A stretch of 64,000 nt of DNA from Calditrichota bacterium (lineage in GTDB: Bacteria; Calditrichota; Calditrichia; Calditrichales; J004), in NCBI GenBank assembly GCA_013112635.1, contig JABFGF010000001.1, positions 248,001 to 312,000 of the forward strand, written 5' to 3'. Both the position numbers and the translations under genes were made by a program. This document shows, in pieces, positions 26,130-35,213 of the stretch (position 1 is the stretch's first letter; the number at the start of each line of letters is the position of its first letter). Below the pieces are notes generated by a model. That model saw nothing but the letters and a program-made list of their open reading frames with translations. It searched no databases and was not told the DNA's origin.

Positions 26130-28124
26130 ATGTTAAAGGCATTGCAATCTGGCGTTTCCGGATTAAGAAATCATCAAATGAAGATTGATGTATTAGGTAA
26201 CAATATTGCAAACGTAAACACTGTTGGTTTTAAAGGCGGACGTATCATGTTTTCAGAAGCACTAAACCAAACTGTTAAGAATGCAACCCCAGGTTCAGGA
26301 ACAGGTTTTATAAATCCTGTGCAGGTTGGATTGGGGATGAATACATCTTCAATAGAAAACATTTTTACGCAAGGTGGTTTGGAAAATACAGGTGTTATTA
26401 CTGATTTAGCATTGGAAGGCGAAGGTTTTTTCATGGTGAAATCCGGTGAGAACAACCTTTATACGCGTTCAGGAAATTTTTTCTTTAACTCTGATGGCAA
26501 GCTTGTAAATACTAAAGGTCTTGCAGTTCAAGGTTGGCAATTAAATGGATCGCAAACAACTGGTGGATTGGGAGTAGGAAACACTGAAGATATAGTTATT
26601 GATTCAGGATTAGTATCTCCGGCTGAGTCAACTCAAAATGTTTACATGAATGGAAACATCAATGCGGGAAACAGGACTGTTGCTGAAATCTGGCAATCAC
26701 CTAGTGCTTTTGCCAATAAAGCCATTGCAACCGGTACTGCCGGAGTACCAGCTTTCCCAATGCCAATAGATGGTACAAATAATGAATTGACAATAAATAT
26801 TCAGGATAACCCAACCTCAACAATCGCTGGAGATCTTACATTGACAGCAGGAACTTATGCGGATTTGAATGCACTTGTGGCAGAGCTTAATACACAGATA
26901 GCGGCCACAGCGAATATCAGCACACGAGTTGAAGCCGTAAATAATGGTGGAACTTTAGAATTTCACCAATTAAATGGGACATCATCAACTACTATAAGCC
27001 TAAGTGATGGAACAAACACGGCTTTAGCAACAATCGGATATGCAGATGGTGATAGTGCAACAGCATCCATAGCAGATAGCACAACTGCTTTGAACAACTT
27101 GTTGGGAGTTAGTACTTTTTCTGAGTCCCTAACCAATGGCGATACTATTGAAATCTCGGGTACAAATCCTGATGGTTCTGTAGTAACTGCAACATTTACT
27201 TACGGAGCTGCAAATGATGGTACAACACTTGGTGAATTGGCAACAATAGTTGAAAGTAGCTTTAGTGGCGTAACTGTTACTATAGATTCAGGTACCCTGG
27301 TAGTAACAGATAATGTTGCTGGGGATAGCTCAACAACAGTAAACCTTTCCAATGGTTCAAGTAACATAGGTTCCGTAACATTCCCAGGTTTTACAAATAC
27401 AGTTCCGGGAAATACTGGAACAGCCACAACATCTGTACTTGTTTATGATTCGTTGGGAGCAAGCCATAACCTGATTTTAGAATTTACCAATACAGAAAAT
27501 GCCAATGAATGGACATGGGAGGCTACAACAACAGGCGATAGCAGTGTTGCAAGTGGCGGAACAGGCCGTGTTACATTTGACGAAAACGGGAATATGACAT
27601 CATTCAGCCATGATGGCGGTGTAAGCCAATTGACTTTGAACCCAGGTAATGGAGCTGATCAGGTAGATATTTTATTGCATGCAGAAAGCTCAGATGAGTT
27701 TAGCGGCTTGTCCCAATTTGATTCGGTTTCGACACTTAATGTTCGTGAGCAGGATGGAAAATCAACAGGCGCATTGATTGGAATCACTATCGACCGTGAT
27801 GGAATTATTTCAGGATCGTTCAGTAATGGTGACATTTCAAGTATGGCCAAAATTGCGATTGCACAATTTCCAAACAATATAGGCCTTAGTGACTTAGGTG
27901 ACGGCTTATATGCAACGAGTATTGCATCAGGCGATCCACAAATATTAAATCCTGATAGCGATGCAACATCATCGATTGTTTCTGGTGCATTGGAAATGTC
28001 TAATGTTGATTTGGCTGATGAATTTACAGAGCTGATTACGGCGCAGAGAGGATTTCAGGCGAATGCGAAAATTATAACAACCGCCGATTCCATTCTTGAC
28101 GAAGTAATTAGGTTAAAACGATAA
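26130..28124 (+). CDS. flgE: Flagellar hook protein FlgE
   Basis: FlgE polymerises into the hook. ATG 26130 (AAGGAGAG at 26118-26125) gives 664 residues; an in-frame TTG at 26100 lies within the leader hairpin and is not credible. The N-terminus (LGNNIANVNTVGFKGGRIMF) and C-terminus (MSNVDLADEFTELITAQRGF, then QANAKIITTADSILDEV) are conserved. The middle (about 170-450) is a long Thr/Ser/Asn/Gly-rich surface region, making it larger than the roughly 400-residue enterobacterial hook protein. No cysteine-rich adhesion features are seen. Confidence 0.95.
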   Translation: MLKALQSGVSGLRNHQMKIDVLGNNIANVNTVGFKGGRIMFSEALNQTVKNATPGSGTGFINPVQVGLGMNTSSIENIFTQGGLENTGVITDLALEGEGFFMVKSGENNLYTRSGNFFFNSDGKLVNTKGLAVQGWQLNGSQTTGGLGVGNTEDIVIDSGLVSPAESTQNVYMNGNINAGNRTVAEIWQSPSAFANKAIATGTAGVPAFPMPIDGTNNELTINIQDNPTSTIAGDLTLTAGTYADLNALVAELNTQIAATANISTRVEAVNNGGTLEFHQLNGTSSTTISLSDGTNTALATIGYADGDSATASIADSTTALNNLLGVSTFSESLTNGDTIEISGTNPDGSVVTATFTYGAANDGTTLGELATIVESSFSGVTVTIDSGTLVVTDNVAGDSSTTVNLSNGSSNIGSVTFPGFTNTVPGNTGTATTSVLVYDSLGASHNLILEFTNTENANEWTWEATTTGDSSVASGGTGRVTFDENGNMTSFSHDGGVSQLTLNPGNGADQVDILLHAESSDEFSGLSQFDSVSTLNVREQDGKSTGALIGITIDRDGIISGSFSNGDISSMAKIAIAQFPNNIGLSDLGDGLYATSIASGDPQILNPDSDATSSIVSGALEMSNVDLADEFTELITAQRGFQANAKIITTADSILDEVIRLKR

Positions 28125-28137
28125 TTAACTGATTCAC

Positions 28138-28165
28138 AGGCTATCCCATATTTGGGGTAGCCTTT
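28138..28165 (+). terminator. Hairpin terminator after flgE
   Basis: A ten-base-pair stem, AGGCTATCCC (28138-28147) with GGGGTAGCCT (28154-28163) including one G-T pair, and a six-base loop. It is followed by TTTAATTA. It lies 14 bases after the flgE stop. The U-run is short, so termination may be partial, allowing some read-through into motA. Confidence 0.65.
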
Positions 28166-28188
28166 AATTAAAACAAAGAGGTAATCAC

Positions 28189-28968
28189 GTGGAACTGGGT
28201 ACAGTTGTCGGTTTAGTGAGCGGTGTAATACTTGTTTTCACTACTATTTTTCTTGGTGGGGAAATGATGTCATTCCTTGATATCGCATCATTCCTGGTTG
28301 TTGTTGGAGGTGCGATTGCCGCTACGTTTGTGGCTATCCCTTTTGGTGATGTGCTTAGCGTGGCCAATATTACAAAAAATGCATTCTTTGGGAAAAAGAT
28401 TGATTATGTCCAGGTGATTGAAGTTGTAGTTGATTTGGCAAAGAAAGCAAGACGTGAAGGCCTTTTAGCAGTAGATAAGGAAGTTAACAAAATTGAAAAT
28501 GAGTTTCTGAAAACCGGTATGGAAATGGTGGTTGATGGTACAGAACCGGAGCTAATAAAAAAAGTGATGAATACAGAGCTGTCTTATCTAATGGATCGTC
28601 ATTCAAAAGGACAGGCTCTTTATACTACACTGGGTATGTATTCTCCGGCATTTGGTATGATTGGTACTTTGATTGGCTTGATTGCCATGCTGCAAAATTT
28701 AGATGATCCGGCTGCGATTGGACCTGGTATGGCCGTTGCCTTAATTACAACATTTTATGGTGCTTTGATTGCCAACCTTGTATTTTTACCCATGGCAACA
28801 AAGCTGGCAAATATGTCTGGGAGTGAAATTTTAGAAAAAGAAATGATCATCGAAGGTGTGTTGGCAATTCAGTTTGGTGAGCACCCAAATACGATCAGTA
28901 GAAAATTACTAAATTTTATACCGCCTAAATTGCGTGAAGGATTTAACGGAGATGCTAAAGCAGCGTAA
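28189..28968 (+). CDS. motA: Flagellar motor stator protein MotA
   Basis: MotA, with MotB, forms the ion-driven stator of the motor. The 259-residue protein has four membrane segments (about 5-25, 32-52, 150-170 and 182-205). Its cytoplasmic loop includes ARREGLLAVDKEVNKIEN, corresponding to the charged region that touches FliG. The start is GTG 28189 with AAAGAGG at 28175-28181. Conserved Pro residues near the pore (YSPAFGMIGT) are present. motB follows after 190 bases with no gene between. Confidence 0.95.
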   Translation: MELGTVVGLVSGVILVFTTIFLGGEMMSFLDIASFLVVVGGAIAATFVAIPFGDVLSVANITKNAFFGKKIDYVQVIEVVVDLAKKARREGLLAVDKEVNKIENEFLKTGMEMVVDGTEPELIKKVMNTELSYLMDRHSKGQALYTTLGMYSPAFGMIGTLIGLIAMLQNLDDPAAIGPGMAVALITTFYGALIANLVFLPMATKLANMSGSEILEKEMIIEGVLAIQFGEHPNTISRKLLNFIPPKLREGFNGDAKAA

Positions 28969-29158
28969 AAAAGCAGACGTAAAAAGTAAGATGTAAAATG
29001 AAGCAACAATTAGGGATGCAGTGAAATATCAATTGTCAGGCTGTGGAACAAAGCATCGTATTGTTATAAAAATGGAACATAAACTTGAAAAGATTAAAGC
29101 AATTTAATTGTGACCGGGGTACATTTTATTCAATACCTCATCACTCCAATAAATAATT

Positions 29159-29860
29159 ATGAGCGACGAACAAAAAGAAAAACCAGAACTTGAAGAACCA
29201 ACCGCACCATTTTGGATGACAACCTATGGTGATATGGTTACATTATTAATGGTGTTCTTTATCTTAATCCTATCATTTTCAACCATCCAGCTAGAAAAAT
29301 TTAAAGGTGCGATGAGCTCTATGAAAGGGGCATTGGGTGTTTTACCTGAAAACATTAGTACCTACAAAAAACAGCAGGATCCAAATTACGAGGATTTTGA
29401 ATCTAAAAAGAGGCAAGAGCTAATTGATACCATGAACGATGTGGAAGAAATTTTAGAGAAAATGGGGCTGGCTGAAATGGTTGATCTTGAATTTACAGGG
29501 GAAGGTGTAATGGTGCGTATGGGTGATGATTTGCTTTTTGACAGCGGCAAGGCGCGTATAAAAAACCAGGCTACCCCGGTGATGGATATTGTAGTGCAGG
29601 CTTTTAAAGGAAAATTTAAAGATATCTATGTAGAAGGTCATACCGATAATATCCCCATTAAAAGTTTAAAATACCCTTCAAACTGGGAACTCTCCGCAGC
29701 ACGATCTATGAGCGTAATAAAATATTTAAATAAAAAAGGGAAAATCCCACCTACTAAACTGACTGCCGTTGGCCATGGTGAACATAGACCATTGGTTGAT
29801 AATAATACCCGTGGAAACCGGGCTAAAAATCGCCGGGTGGAAATGTTCTTTAAAATGTAA
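29159..29860 (+). CDS. motB: Flagellar motor stator protein MotB
   Basis: The 233-residue stator subunit has one membrane segment near 20-42 (TYGDMVTLLMVFFILILSFS) with the ion-carrying Asp in YGDM. A plug/linker region follows, then a C-terminal OmpA-like peptidoglycan-binding domain (YVEGHTDNIPIKS, SAARSMSVIKYL, RAKNRRVEMFF). The TM segment and its surrounding residues look more like sodium-type PomB/MotS proteins than E. coli MotB, but the coupling ion cannot be settled from this. Confidence 0.95.
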   Translation: MSDEQKEKPELEEPTAPFWMTTYGDMVTLLMVFFILILSFSTIQLEKFKGAMSSMKGALGVLPENISTYKKQQDPNYEDFESKKRQELIDTMNDVEEILEKMGLAEMVDLEFTGEGVMVRMGDDLLFDSGKARIKNQATPVMDIVVQAFKGKFKDIYVEGHTDNIPIKSLKYPSNWELSAARSMSVIKYLNKKGKIPPTKLTAVGHGEHRPLVDNNTRGNRAKNRRVEMFFKM

Positions 29861-30191
29861 TCCAAATTTCAACAGGAAAAACTTTCCCTTCTGCAAAGAA
29901 ATAAATTTCCTTCATAATATTTTTATTAATTCTATTTGTTAACAACTAATCCTCCCTTAAGCCTAATAAAATCAGCATATATGCATGTTTTAGGTTTTTC
30001 GATCCTTGTAAAATAATTTCTTTAAACAATTGGCACAGAAGTTGATAAATAGTGGGCATATAGTTTTACATATTTTTCTGAGCAGTGCTTAAAAGCAGCC
30101 CTTTGGAATAACCACCTCCAATACAAAGAATGCTTTCTTAAACACAGCATAACAGGCAAGAAAAGTTTCAAGGATCAAAAAAGGAAATGAT
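29861..30191 (+). other. Intergenic region upstream of fliL
   Basis: This 331-base gap holds no gene that I can support. It contains the sigma-54 promoter at 30031-30046. Downstream of the predicted start point near 30057 lies an untranslated leader of about 135 bases with only weak short inverted repeats (ATGCT/AGCAT). No terminator is obvious after motB. Confidence 0.6.
30031..30046 (+). promoter_or_regulatory. Sigma-54 promoter of the fliL-fliM operon
   Basis: TGGCACA (30031-30037), four bases, TTGA (30042-30045) gives the exact GG-N10-G spacing of a sigma-54 promoter, with A replacing the -12 C as at flgB. It is the only such site between motB and fliL and would drive the switch, export-gate and flhF-flhG-fliA genes. 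Confidence 0.72.
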
Positions 30192-30728
30192 ATGGCAGAT
30201 GAAGTAGAAGGAAAAGAAGAGGTTGTTGAAGAACAGGAACCCGAGAAAAAATCGAGCAAAGCTGGTCTGTATATAGCGATTATTGTGGTACAACTGCTCG
30301 TAGCCGGTTTTCTGATTTGGAAATTTGTTATGCCGGAATACAACGAATTAACAGAACTAAATGATCAGGTTGCTCAGCAAGAAGAAGGGGCAGAAAATGA
30401 TGAAGATGAAGAAGGCCCAAAAGAACTGGGTTTAATGTATAAAATAGAAAACTTAACGGTTAATCCAAAAGGCACTCGTGGTATGCGCTATGCTGTTTTT
30501 GAATTTTCCTTGGAAGTTCCCAGTGAGGAGGAAATGGCAACTCTTGATAAATATAAGACGGTTCTTATAGATAATTACATCGCATATTTTAGAAACAGGA
30601 CAATGAAAGATCTGGCCAATGACTCATTGTTGGATTCTTTGAAATTAGATATCTCAGATATTGCTAATAATGTTTTAGGCGATGAGCTGGTAAACAATGT
30701 GTATTTTACTCGTTTTGTATTAGAATAG
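30192..30728 (+). CDS. fliL: Flagellar basal body-associated protein FliL
   Basis: FliL is a single-pass inner-membrane protein that associates with the stator. The 178-residue protein has an acidic cytoplasmic N-terminus (about 1-22), one membrane segment (about 23-45, LYIAIIVVQLLVAGFLIW) and a periplasmic domain with the FliL pattern (KIENLTVNPKGTRGMRYAVF, SLLDSLKLDISDIANNVLG). It is directly upstream of fliM as in most bacteria. Confidence 0.93.
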   Translation: MADEVEGKEEVVEEQEPEKKSSKAGLYIAIIVVQLLVAGFLIWKFVMPEYNELTELNDQVAQQEEGAENDEDEEGPKELGLMYKIENLTVNPKGTRGMRYAVFEFSLEVPSEEEMATLDKYKTVLIDNYIAYFRNRTMKDLANDSLLDSLKLDISDIANNVLGDELVNNVYFTRFVLE

Positions 30729-30742
30729 ATTGGAATTCTTAA

Positions 30743-31726
30743 ATGGCAAAAATATTATCACAAGATGAAATTGATGCGTTGTTATCGAATGTTTCCGGGG
30801 AAGAAGAAGAACTGGAGGCAGAACAGAACCAGAAGGTTTCATTATACGATTTTAAACATCCAAACCTTGTTTCAAAAGAGCAGATGCGTTTGCTCGAAAA
30901 TATCCACGAAGGCGTATGCCGGAATTTCGGTGTCTTTCTCTCCGCACAGCTACGGATGATTGTTGAAATGAATTTATTGGCAATAGACCAGATCATGTAT
31001 TCAGAATTTGTAATGTCAATTGCGCCGCCAAGCTGCATTTATGTAATGAAAGTCCAAAATCCGGAATCTTCTTTTGTATTAGAAGTAAATCCAACACTTT
31101 CTATTTTTATAGTTGAACGACTATTTGGTGGAAGAGGTGGATTCGTCTCTACAGTAAGGCCAATCTCGATTATTGAGCAGAAAATAATGAACCGGGTCAT
31201 AGACCGAATCGGAATAGAAATAAATAAAAATTGGGAAAGCATTGCACCGTTCAATTGCAATATAAACCGGTTTGAAAGTAACCCTGAATTTGTTCAGATC
31301 GTTCCTTCAAATGAACCGGTTGTTGTGGCTTCCATGGAAGTAAAAATCCATGGCAATTCAACTTTAATGAACATCTGCTATCCTTATATGATGATCTCCA
31401 ATATTGTTTCTACACCTGAGGTTCAGGAAAAAATTCTTTTTGGGGCAAAAGAACCAAGCGAAGAAGAGACAGATCTTGTAAAGTTTAACCTGGTAAATAC
31501 ACCCATCCATTTAAAATCATTACTCGGCAAAGGCAAAATCTCTGTTGATGAATTCATAAATCTTAAAAACGGAGATGTTGTAAAACTTGGTACCCGCACC
31601 GACCAGTCTCTGCCTTTATTTGCAAATAATAAACATATGTATAACTCGATAGTTGGCGTTCATAAAAAAAGATACGCTGTACGGGTTTTAGAAAAAATTC
31701 CTGAGGAAAAACATTATGGCGAATAG
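30743..31726 (+). CDS. fliM: Flagellar motor switch protein FliM
   Basis: FliM forms the C-ring wall and binds CheY-P. The 327-residue protein begins with the CheY-binding peptide (ILSQDEIDALLSN, residues 4-16), then a CheC-like middle domain including GGRGG near 120-130, and a C-terminal SpoA domain (about 240-320, GKISVDEFINLKNGDVVKLG). Length is normal. It overlaps the fliN start by 11 bases. The same peptide type recurs at the tail of the CheZ-like protein. Confidence 0.96.
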   Translation: MAKILSQDEIDALLSNVSGEEEELEAEQNQKVSLYDFKHPNLVSKEQMRLLENIHEGVCRNFGVFLSAQLRMIVEMNLLAIDQIMYSEFVMSIAPPSCIYVMKVQNPESSFVLEVNPTLSIFIVERLFGGRGGFVSTVRPISIIEQKIMNRVIDRIGIEINKNWESIAPFNCNINRFESNPEFVQIVPSNEPVVVASMEVKIHGNSTLMNICYPYMMISNIVSTPEVQEKILFGAKEPSEEETDLVKFNLVNTPIHLKSLLGKGKISVDEFINLKNGDVVKLGTRTDQSLPLFANNKHMYNSIVGVHKKRYAVRVLEKIPEEKHYGE

Positions 31727-32648
31727 ATATTTTCAAGAAAGGGTTGAGCAAAATATTAATGATGTTCAATCTGTCATAAACAATGCCCTTAACCAAATCC
31801 TGAACCGTGAGTTTGAGTTTTCGTTGGAATTCTCAGACCAGGCTGATATTAACCCAATAATTACTGCTGAGTCTTATCCAAGTATTGCAGTTACTTTTAC
31901 ATCAGGACCAGACCACAAAACAATACAACACATTATTCTTCTCGAACCTGCATTCTTATTAAAATTTTATGCCTGGATGTTGATGGATGAACCGGCAGAA
32001 GAAGTGTCCGATGATCATTTTGATGGGCTAAAAGAAGGGCTTGAGCAAGTATTTGGTCAGCTTAAAATGGCTGTTGCAGATGAAAAAGGTAATTTCAATA
32101 TTACTGGTCTTGAAGTTTTTCCTGCTGAAACGTTTGATGCCGTAAATGAAAAGGTTATTGAAGGTGAAGGCTCTTTTTGCAATTACTCCCTAACAACAGA
32201 AGGCGAGACTTATCAACTAAAACAGTTTATGTGGCCGGAAAATCCGGAAATGTTTGTAGAACAGGAAAACCCAATGACCGAGATGCCGCAAGTGGATGAT
32301 TTACTAAGTAACGATCCTGTTGATATTCAAAGTGCTGAATTTGGAAATATATCCTATTCCGGCACAACACCGGGTGATCCTCAAAATGTTTCTATGTTGT
32401 TGGATGTTGAATTAGAGATTCGCGTAGAAATTGACCGCAAAAAAATATTGGTTTCTGATTTGTTAAAACTGGGCAAAGGCTCAATCGTTGAAATGGACAA
32501 ATCAGCAGGTGAGCCGTTAGATGTTTTTGTAAACGGCCGCAAATTTGCAGAGGGTGAAGTAGTTGTTGTGGATGATAGATTTGGAATTCGTATCACACAG
32601 TTAATTAGTCCCAAAGAGCGTGTTAAAAGTTTAGGACAGGCTATCTGA
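31716..32648 (+). CDS. fliN: Flagellar motor switch protein FliN, long FliY-like form
   Basis: The C-terminal 80 residues form a canonical FliN SpoA domain (LLDVELEIRVEIDRKKILVS, then DLLKLGKGSIVEMDK, GRKFAEGEVVVVDDRFGIRI). The N-terminal 180 residues resemble a CheC-like fold, so the 310-residue protein has FliY-like architecture. The ExxN phosphatase motif of CheC/FliY is not seen; the equivalent helix reads EGLEQVFGQLKMAV, suggesting a structural role only. A short MPQVDDLLSND segment between the domains faintly resembles the FliM CheY-binding peptide. Confidence 0.9.
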   Translation: MANRYFQERVEQNINDVQSVINNALNQILNREFEFSLEFSDQADINPIITAESYPSIAVTFTSGPDHKTIQHIILLEPAFLLKFYAWMLMDEPAEEVSDDHFDGLKEGLEQVFGQLKMAVADEKGNFNITGLEVFPAETFDAVNEKVIEGEGSFCNYSLTTEGETYQLKQFMWPENPEMFVEQENPMTEMPQVDDLLSNDPVDIQSAEFGNISYSGTTPGDPQNVSMLLDVELEIRVEIDRKKILVSDLLKLGKGSIVEMDKSAGEPLDVFVNGRKFAEGEVVVVDDRFGIRITQLISPKERVKSLGQAI

Positions 32649-33136
32649 TGAGAATTGTCCTGATAATATTTCTTTTATCTTTGGCGCCTGTAATTGGCCA
32701 GGAACAAGTGAAGCAAAGCGGGCAGGATTCGCTTTTTCTTTCTGATGGTAAGAAACTTACATTTTCAGATTCGTTGCGAAATGCAGTACCAAAAGAACAA
32801 ACCAATGTGAGCAGTTATTTATACCAGGTTGTTCTGGTAACATTTTTCTTAGTTTTGTTTCTAATTGGTGGTCTTTTCCTTTATAAGAAATTCATCTTAA
32901 AAAACAATACTCCTTATAGTTCCTCAATTAAAGTTATTGCTCGTCAGGCACTATCGGCAAAACAATCTGTTGTGATTGTTGTTATCGAAGGGAAAAAATA
33001 TGCATTGGGCGTTACTGAACAACAGATTTCTCTCATCTCGGATTTGGGTGAAGTAAACGATCAGGATATAAATTCTATTGAAAATCAGCCCATCGGTTTT
33101 GGACAAATATTAAAAAAAATCACTTCAAAAGAATAA
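32648..33136 (+). CDS. fliO: Flagellar biosynthesis protein FliO
   Basis: FliO helps assemble the FliP ring of the export gate. The 162-residue protein has a signal peptide (1-18, ending in Gly-Gln-Glu), a short periplasmic stretch, one membrane segment (about 58-79, VVLVTFFLVLFLIGGLFLY) and a cytoplasmic domain with the FliO pattern (IKVIARQALSAKQSVVIVVI, GVTEQQISLIS). It overlaps the fliN stop (ATGA). Confidence 0.88.
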   Translation: MRIVLIIFLLSLAPVIGQEQVKQSGQDSLFLSDGKKLTFSDSLRNAVPKEQTNVSSYLYQVVLVTFFLVLFLIGGLFLYKKFILKNNTPYSSSIKVIARQALSAKQSVVIVVIEGKKYALGVTEQQISLISDLGEVNDQDINSIENQPIGFGQILKKITSKE

Positions 33137-33142
33137 ATAAAT

Positions 33143-33895
33143 ATGTCACGCAAAAGTTTTTTAATCACACTTTTTTTTGTATTGGCCCTTGGCAGTTTTA
33201 GCGAAACAGAAGCACAAAACGTTTTGCCAAACCTGACAATTGGAGTGGATCAATCGGATAAGCCGCAAGATCTTGTCCCAACACTGCAAATTGTGTTCAT
33301 GTTAACAATCCTTAGTCTTGCACCATCCATTTTAATAATGATGACATCCTTTACACGGATTGTAGTGGTTTTCCATTTTTTACGGCAAAGTTTAAACACC
33401 CAAACTGTTCCATCTAACCAGATTTTAGTTGGCATGGCCCTGTTTATCTCATTTTTTATTATGCGCCCGGTAATTGATGAAATAAATGACACAGCTTTAC
33501 AACCATATTTAAATGAGCAAATCTCACAAGCCGAAGCGCTTGATAAAGCTGCCAAACCAATTCGTGCATTTATGTTAAAACAAACCAGGGAGCAAGATCT
33601 ATTGCTTTTTGTGGATTTGAGGGAAGATCGTGAAAGGCCGAAAACAGTAGATGATATACCACTTTCGACATTAATCCCCGCATTTATTATAAGTGAATTG
33701 AAAACGGCATTTCAGATTGGATTTCTGCTTTATTTGCCAATGCTGCTTATAGATATGGTGGTTGGTAGCGTTTTGCTATCCATGGGTATGATGATGCTGC
33801 CGCCTGTAATGATTGCAATGCCTTTTAAACTTCTACTGTTTGTTCTTGTTGATGGTTGGTATCTCGTTGTAGAATCTTTAGTAAAAGGATTTTGA
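33143..33895 (+). CDS. fliP: Flagellar export gate protein FliP
   Basis: FliP is a core subunit of the export gate. The 250-residue protein has a cleavable signal peptide (ending near Glu-Ala-Gln, residue 25) and four membrane segments. Conserved blocks include LSLAPSILIMMTSFTRIVVV, QTVPSNQILVGMALFISFF and IPAFIISELKTAFQIGFLLY. Length is normal. It leads the fliP-fliQ pair. Confidence 0.97.
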   Translation: MSRKSFLITLFFVLALGSFSETEAQNVLPNLTIGVDQSDKPQDLVPTLQIVFMLTILSLAPSILIMMTSFTRIVVVFHFLRQSLNTQTVPSNQILVGMALFISFFIMRPVIDEINDTALQPYLNEQISQAEALDKAAKPIRAFMLKQTREQDLLLFVDLREDRERPKTVDDIPLSTLIPAFIISELKTAFQIGFLLYLPMLLIDMVVGSVLLSMGMMMLPPVMIAMPFKLLLFVLVDGWYLVVESLVKGF

Positions 33896-33896
33896 C

Positions 33897-34175
33897 ATGA
33901 CTGTGGATTTTGTGATTTATATAGCCCGCGAAGCATTGATGACTGCTTTGTTTATTCTAATGCCTATCCTGGGAACAGGATTGGTTATCGGTTTAATCAT
34001 TGGGATTTTCCAGGCAACAACCCAAATAAACGAAATGACCCTGAGTTTTGTGCCAAAAATCATCTCAGTTTTTTTGGTGATATTTTTGTTTATGCCCTGG
34101 TTTCTTGATTTGATGATGGGTTTTATGCGTGAAATTTTTGAACAGGTTGCCTTGATGGGGCAGGTAAAACAATAA
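33897..34175 (+). CDS. fliQ: Flagellar export gate protein FliQ
   Basis: FliQ is a small export-gate subunit. The 92-residue protein has two membrane segments with the conserved IGIFQATTQINEMTLSFVPK linker. It begins one base after the fliP stop. fliR follows only after a 249-base gap occupied by two REP-like elements, an unusual break in the fliPQR run. Confidence 0.96.
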   Translation: MTVDFVIYIAREALMTALFILMPILGTGLVIGLIIGIFQATTQINEMTLSFVPKIISVFLVIFLFMPWFLDLMMGFMREIFEQVALMGQVKQ

Positions 34176-34177
34176 AA

Positions 34178-34204
34178 GTAGGGAGCCATCTCCAGATGGC
34201 GAAA
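34178..34204 (+). repeat. REP-like element 1 (GTAG type)
   Basis: GTAGGGA is followed by the perfect palindrome GCCATCT-CC-AGATGGC (34185-34200) and GAAA. It shares head (GTAGG), stem ends (GC...GC) and tail (GAAA) with the element at 52674, but with different inner stem bases that still pair. This is the form of GTAG-headed REP sequences mobilised by RAYT transposases. It sits three bases after the fliQ stop. Confidence 0.65.
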
Positions 34205-34277
34205 CAAATAATAAAAAAAGAAAGATTAAAAATTAAAACTAACAATAATCCAGGAAGTAAGAAGTGAGAAGTGGAAA

Positions 34278-34304
34278 GTAGGAGTTGTTTTGAACAACGA
34301 TATG
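34278..34304 (+). repeat. REP-like element 2 (GTAG type)
   Basis: GTAGGA is followed by the palindrome GTTGTT-TTG-AACAAC (34284-34298 with the three-base loop) and GATATG. It starts exactly 100 bases after element 1, in the same fliQ-fliR gap. The head is conserved and the stem differs but pairs fully. The space between the two is A-rich and noncoding. Confidence 0.55.
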
Positions 34305-34424
34305 AAAAGACAAAAGAAAAAAGAAAAAGCTTAAAATGAAAACAAATCGCACACTATTCAGCATCCTCGTAAAAGCACAGGATTTTGCAAAAAATGCTCA
34401 ACCAGTTTCAAGGAATTAAAACTT

Positions 34425-35210
34425 ATGTTTGAAGTACCGGATCAAATACAAAATTGGCTGCCATTTACAATGCTGGTTTTTGTCAGGCTTTCTGCCATGA
34501 TGATAACCATGCCGATTTTTGGATATTCAACCGTTGCTCCACGAATCCGGATTACAATTGCTGTAATTTTGACATTAATAATTTCCCCAATTGTTGGTGA
34601 AAATTTCCAAACTGAATATACATCACTGGCCGTATTGGTTGTTGATATTATGCGTGAAATAATGATTGGGCTTATCATTGGCTTTGGGGCACGGTTAATC
34701 TTTGAAGTGTTCACCCTGGCCGGAGGATTTGTAAGTTTTCAGATGGGATTGGCCATTATGAACATACTGGATCCAAACAGCGGAAACAGTGCGCCGGTCA
34801 TAGGAAATTTCTGGTTAATGGTGATGATCACATTTTTTGTTGTTACAGATAGTCATCACTTTTTGCTGGAAGTGATTTACTACAATTTTAGCGCAATTCC
34901 ATTAAATGAAGCAAAATTTGATCCTGCAACAGGGCAGTACATTGTTAAGGCCGGATCATTAATGTATGAACTCGCTGTTCGTTTTGCAGCACCGATGATG
35001 GTATTAATGCTGTTAGCAGATGTAGCTATTGCCTTTGCAGCACGCGTTATGCCTCAACTAAATATATTTTTTATAAGTCTTCCCATGAAAATTGGAGTTG
35101 GCTTATTTATGGTACTGATTTCTTTAAAAATTTTTCAAACTATGTTCGGTTATATCTATAACAATTTTGAAGGGCTTACTTTGGATATAATCACTGCGGT
35201 AAAAGGGTAA
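34425..35210 (+). CDS. fliR: Flagellar export gate protein FliR
   Basis: FliR completes the FliPQR gate. The 261-residue protein has five to six membrane segments and conserved blocks (EIMIGLIIGFGARLIFEVFT, SFQMGLAIMNILDPNSG, PQLNIFFISLPMKIGVGLFM). The ATG at 34425 is preceded by CAAGGAA at 34411-34417. It is followed four bases after by flhB. Confidence 0.96.
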   Translation: MFEVPDQIQNWLPFTMLVFVRLSAMMITMPIFGYSTVAPRIRITIAVILTLIISPIVGENFQTEYTSLAVLVVDIMREIMIGLIIGFGARLIFEVFTLAGGFVSFQMGLAIMNILDPNSGNSAPVIGNFWLMVMITFFVVTDSHHFLLEVIYYNFSAIPLNEAKFDPATGQYIVKAGSLMYELAVRFAAPMMVLMLLADVAIAFAARVMPQLNIFFISLPMKIGVGLFMVLISLKIFQTMFGYIYNNFEGLTLDIITAVKG

Positions 35211-35213
35211 GTT

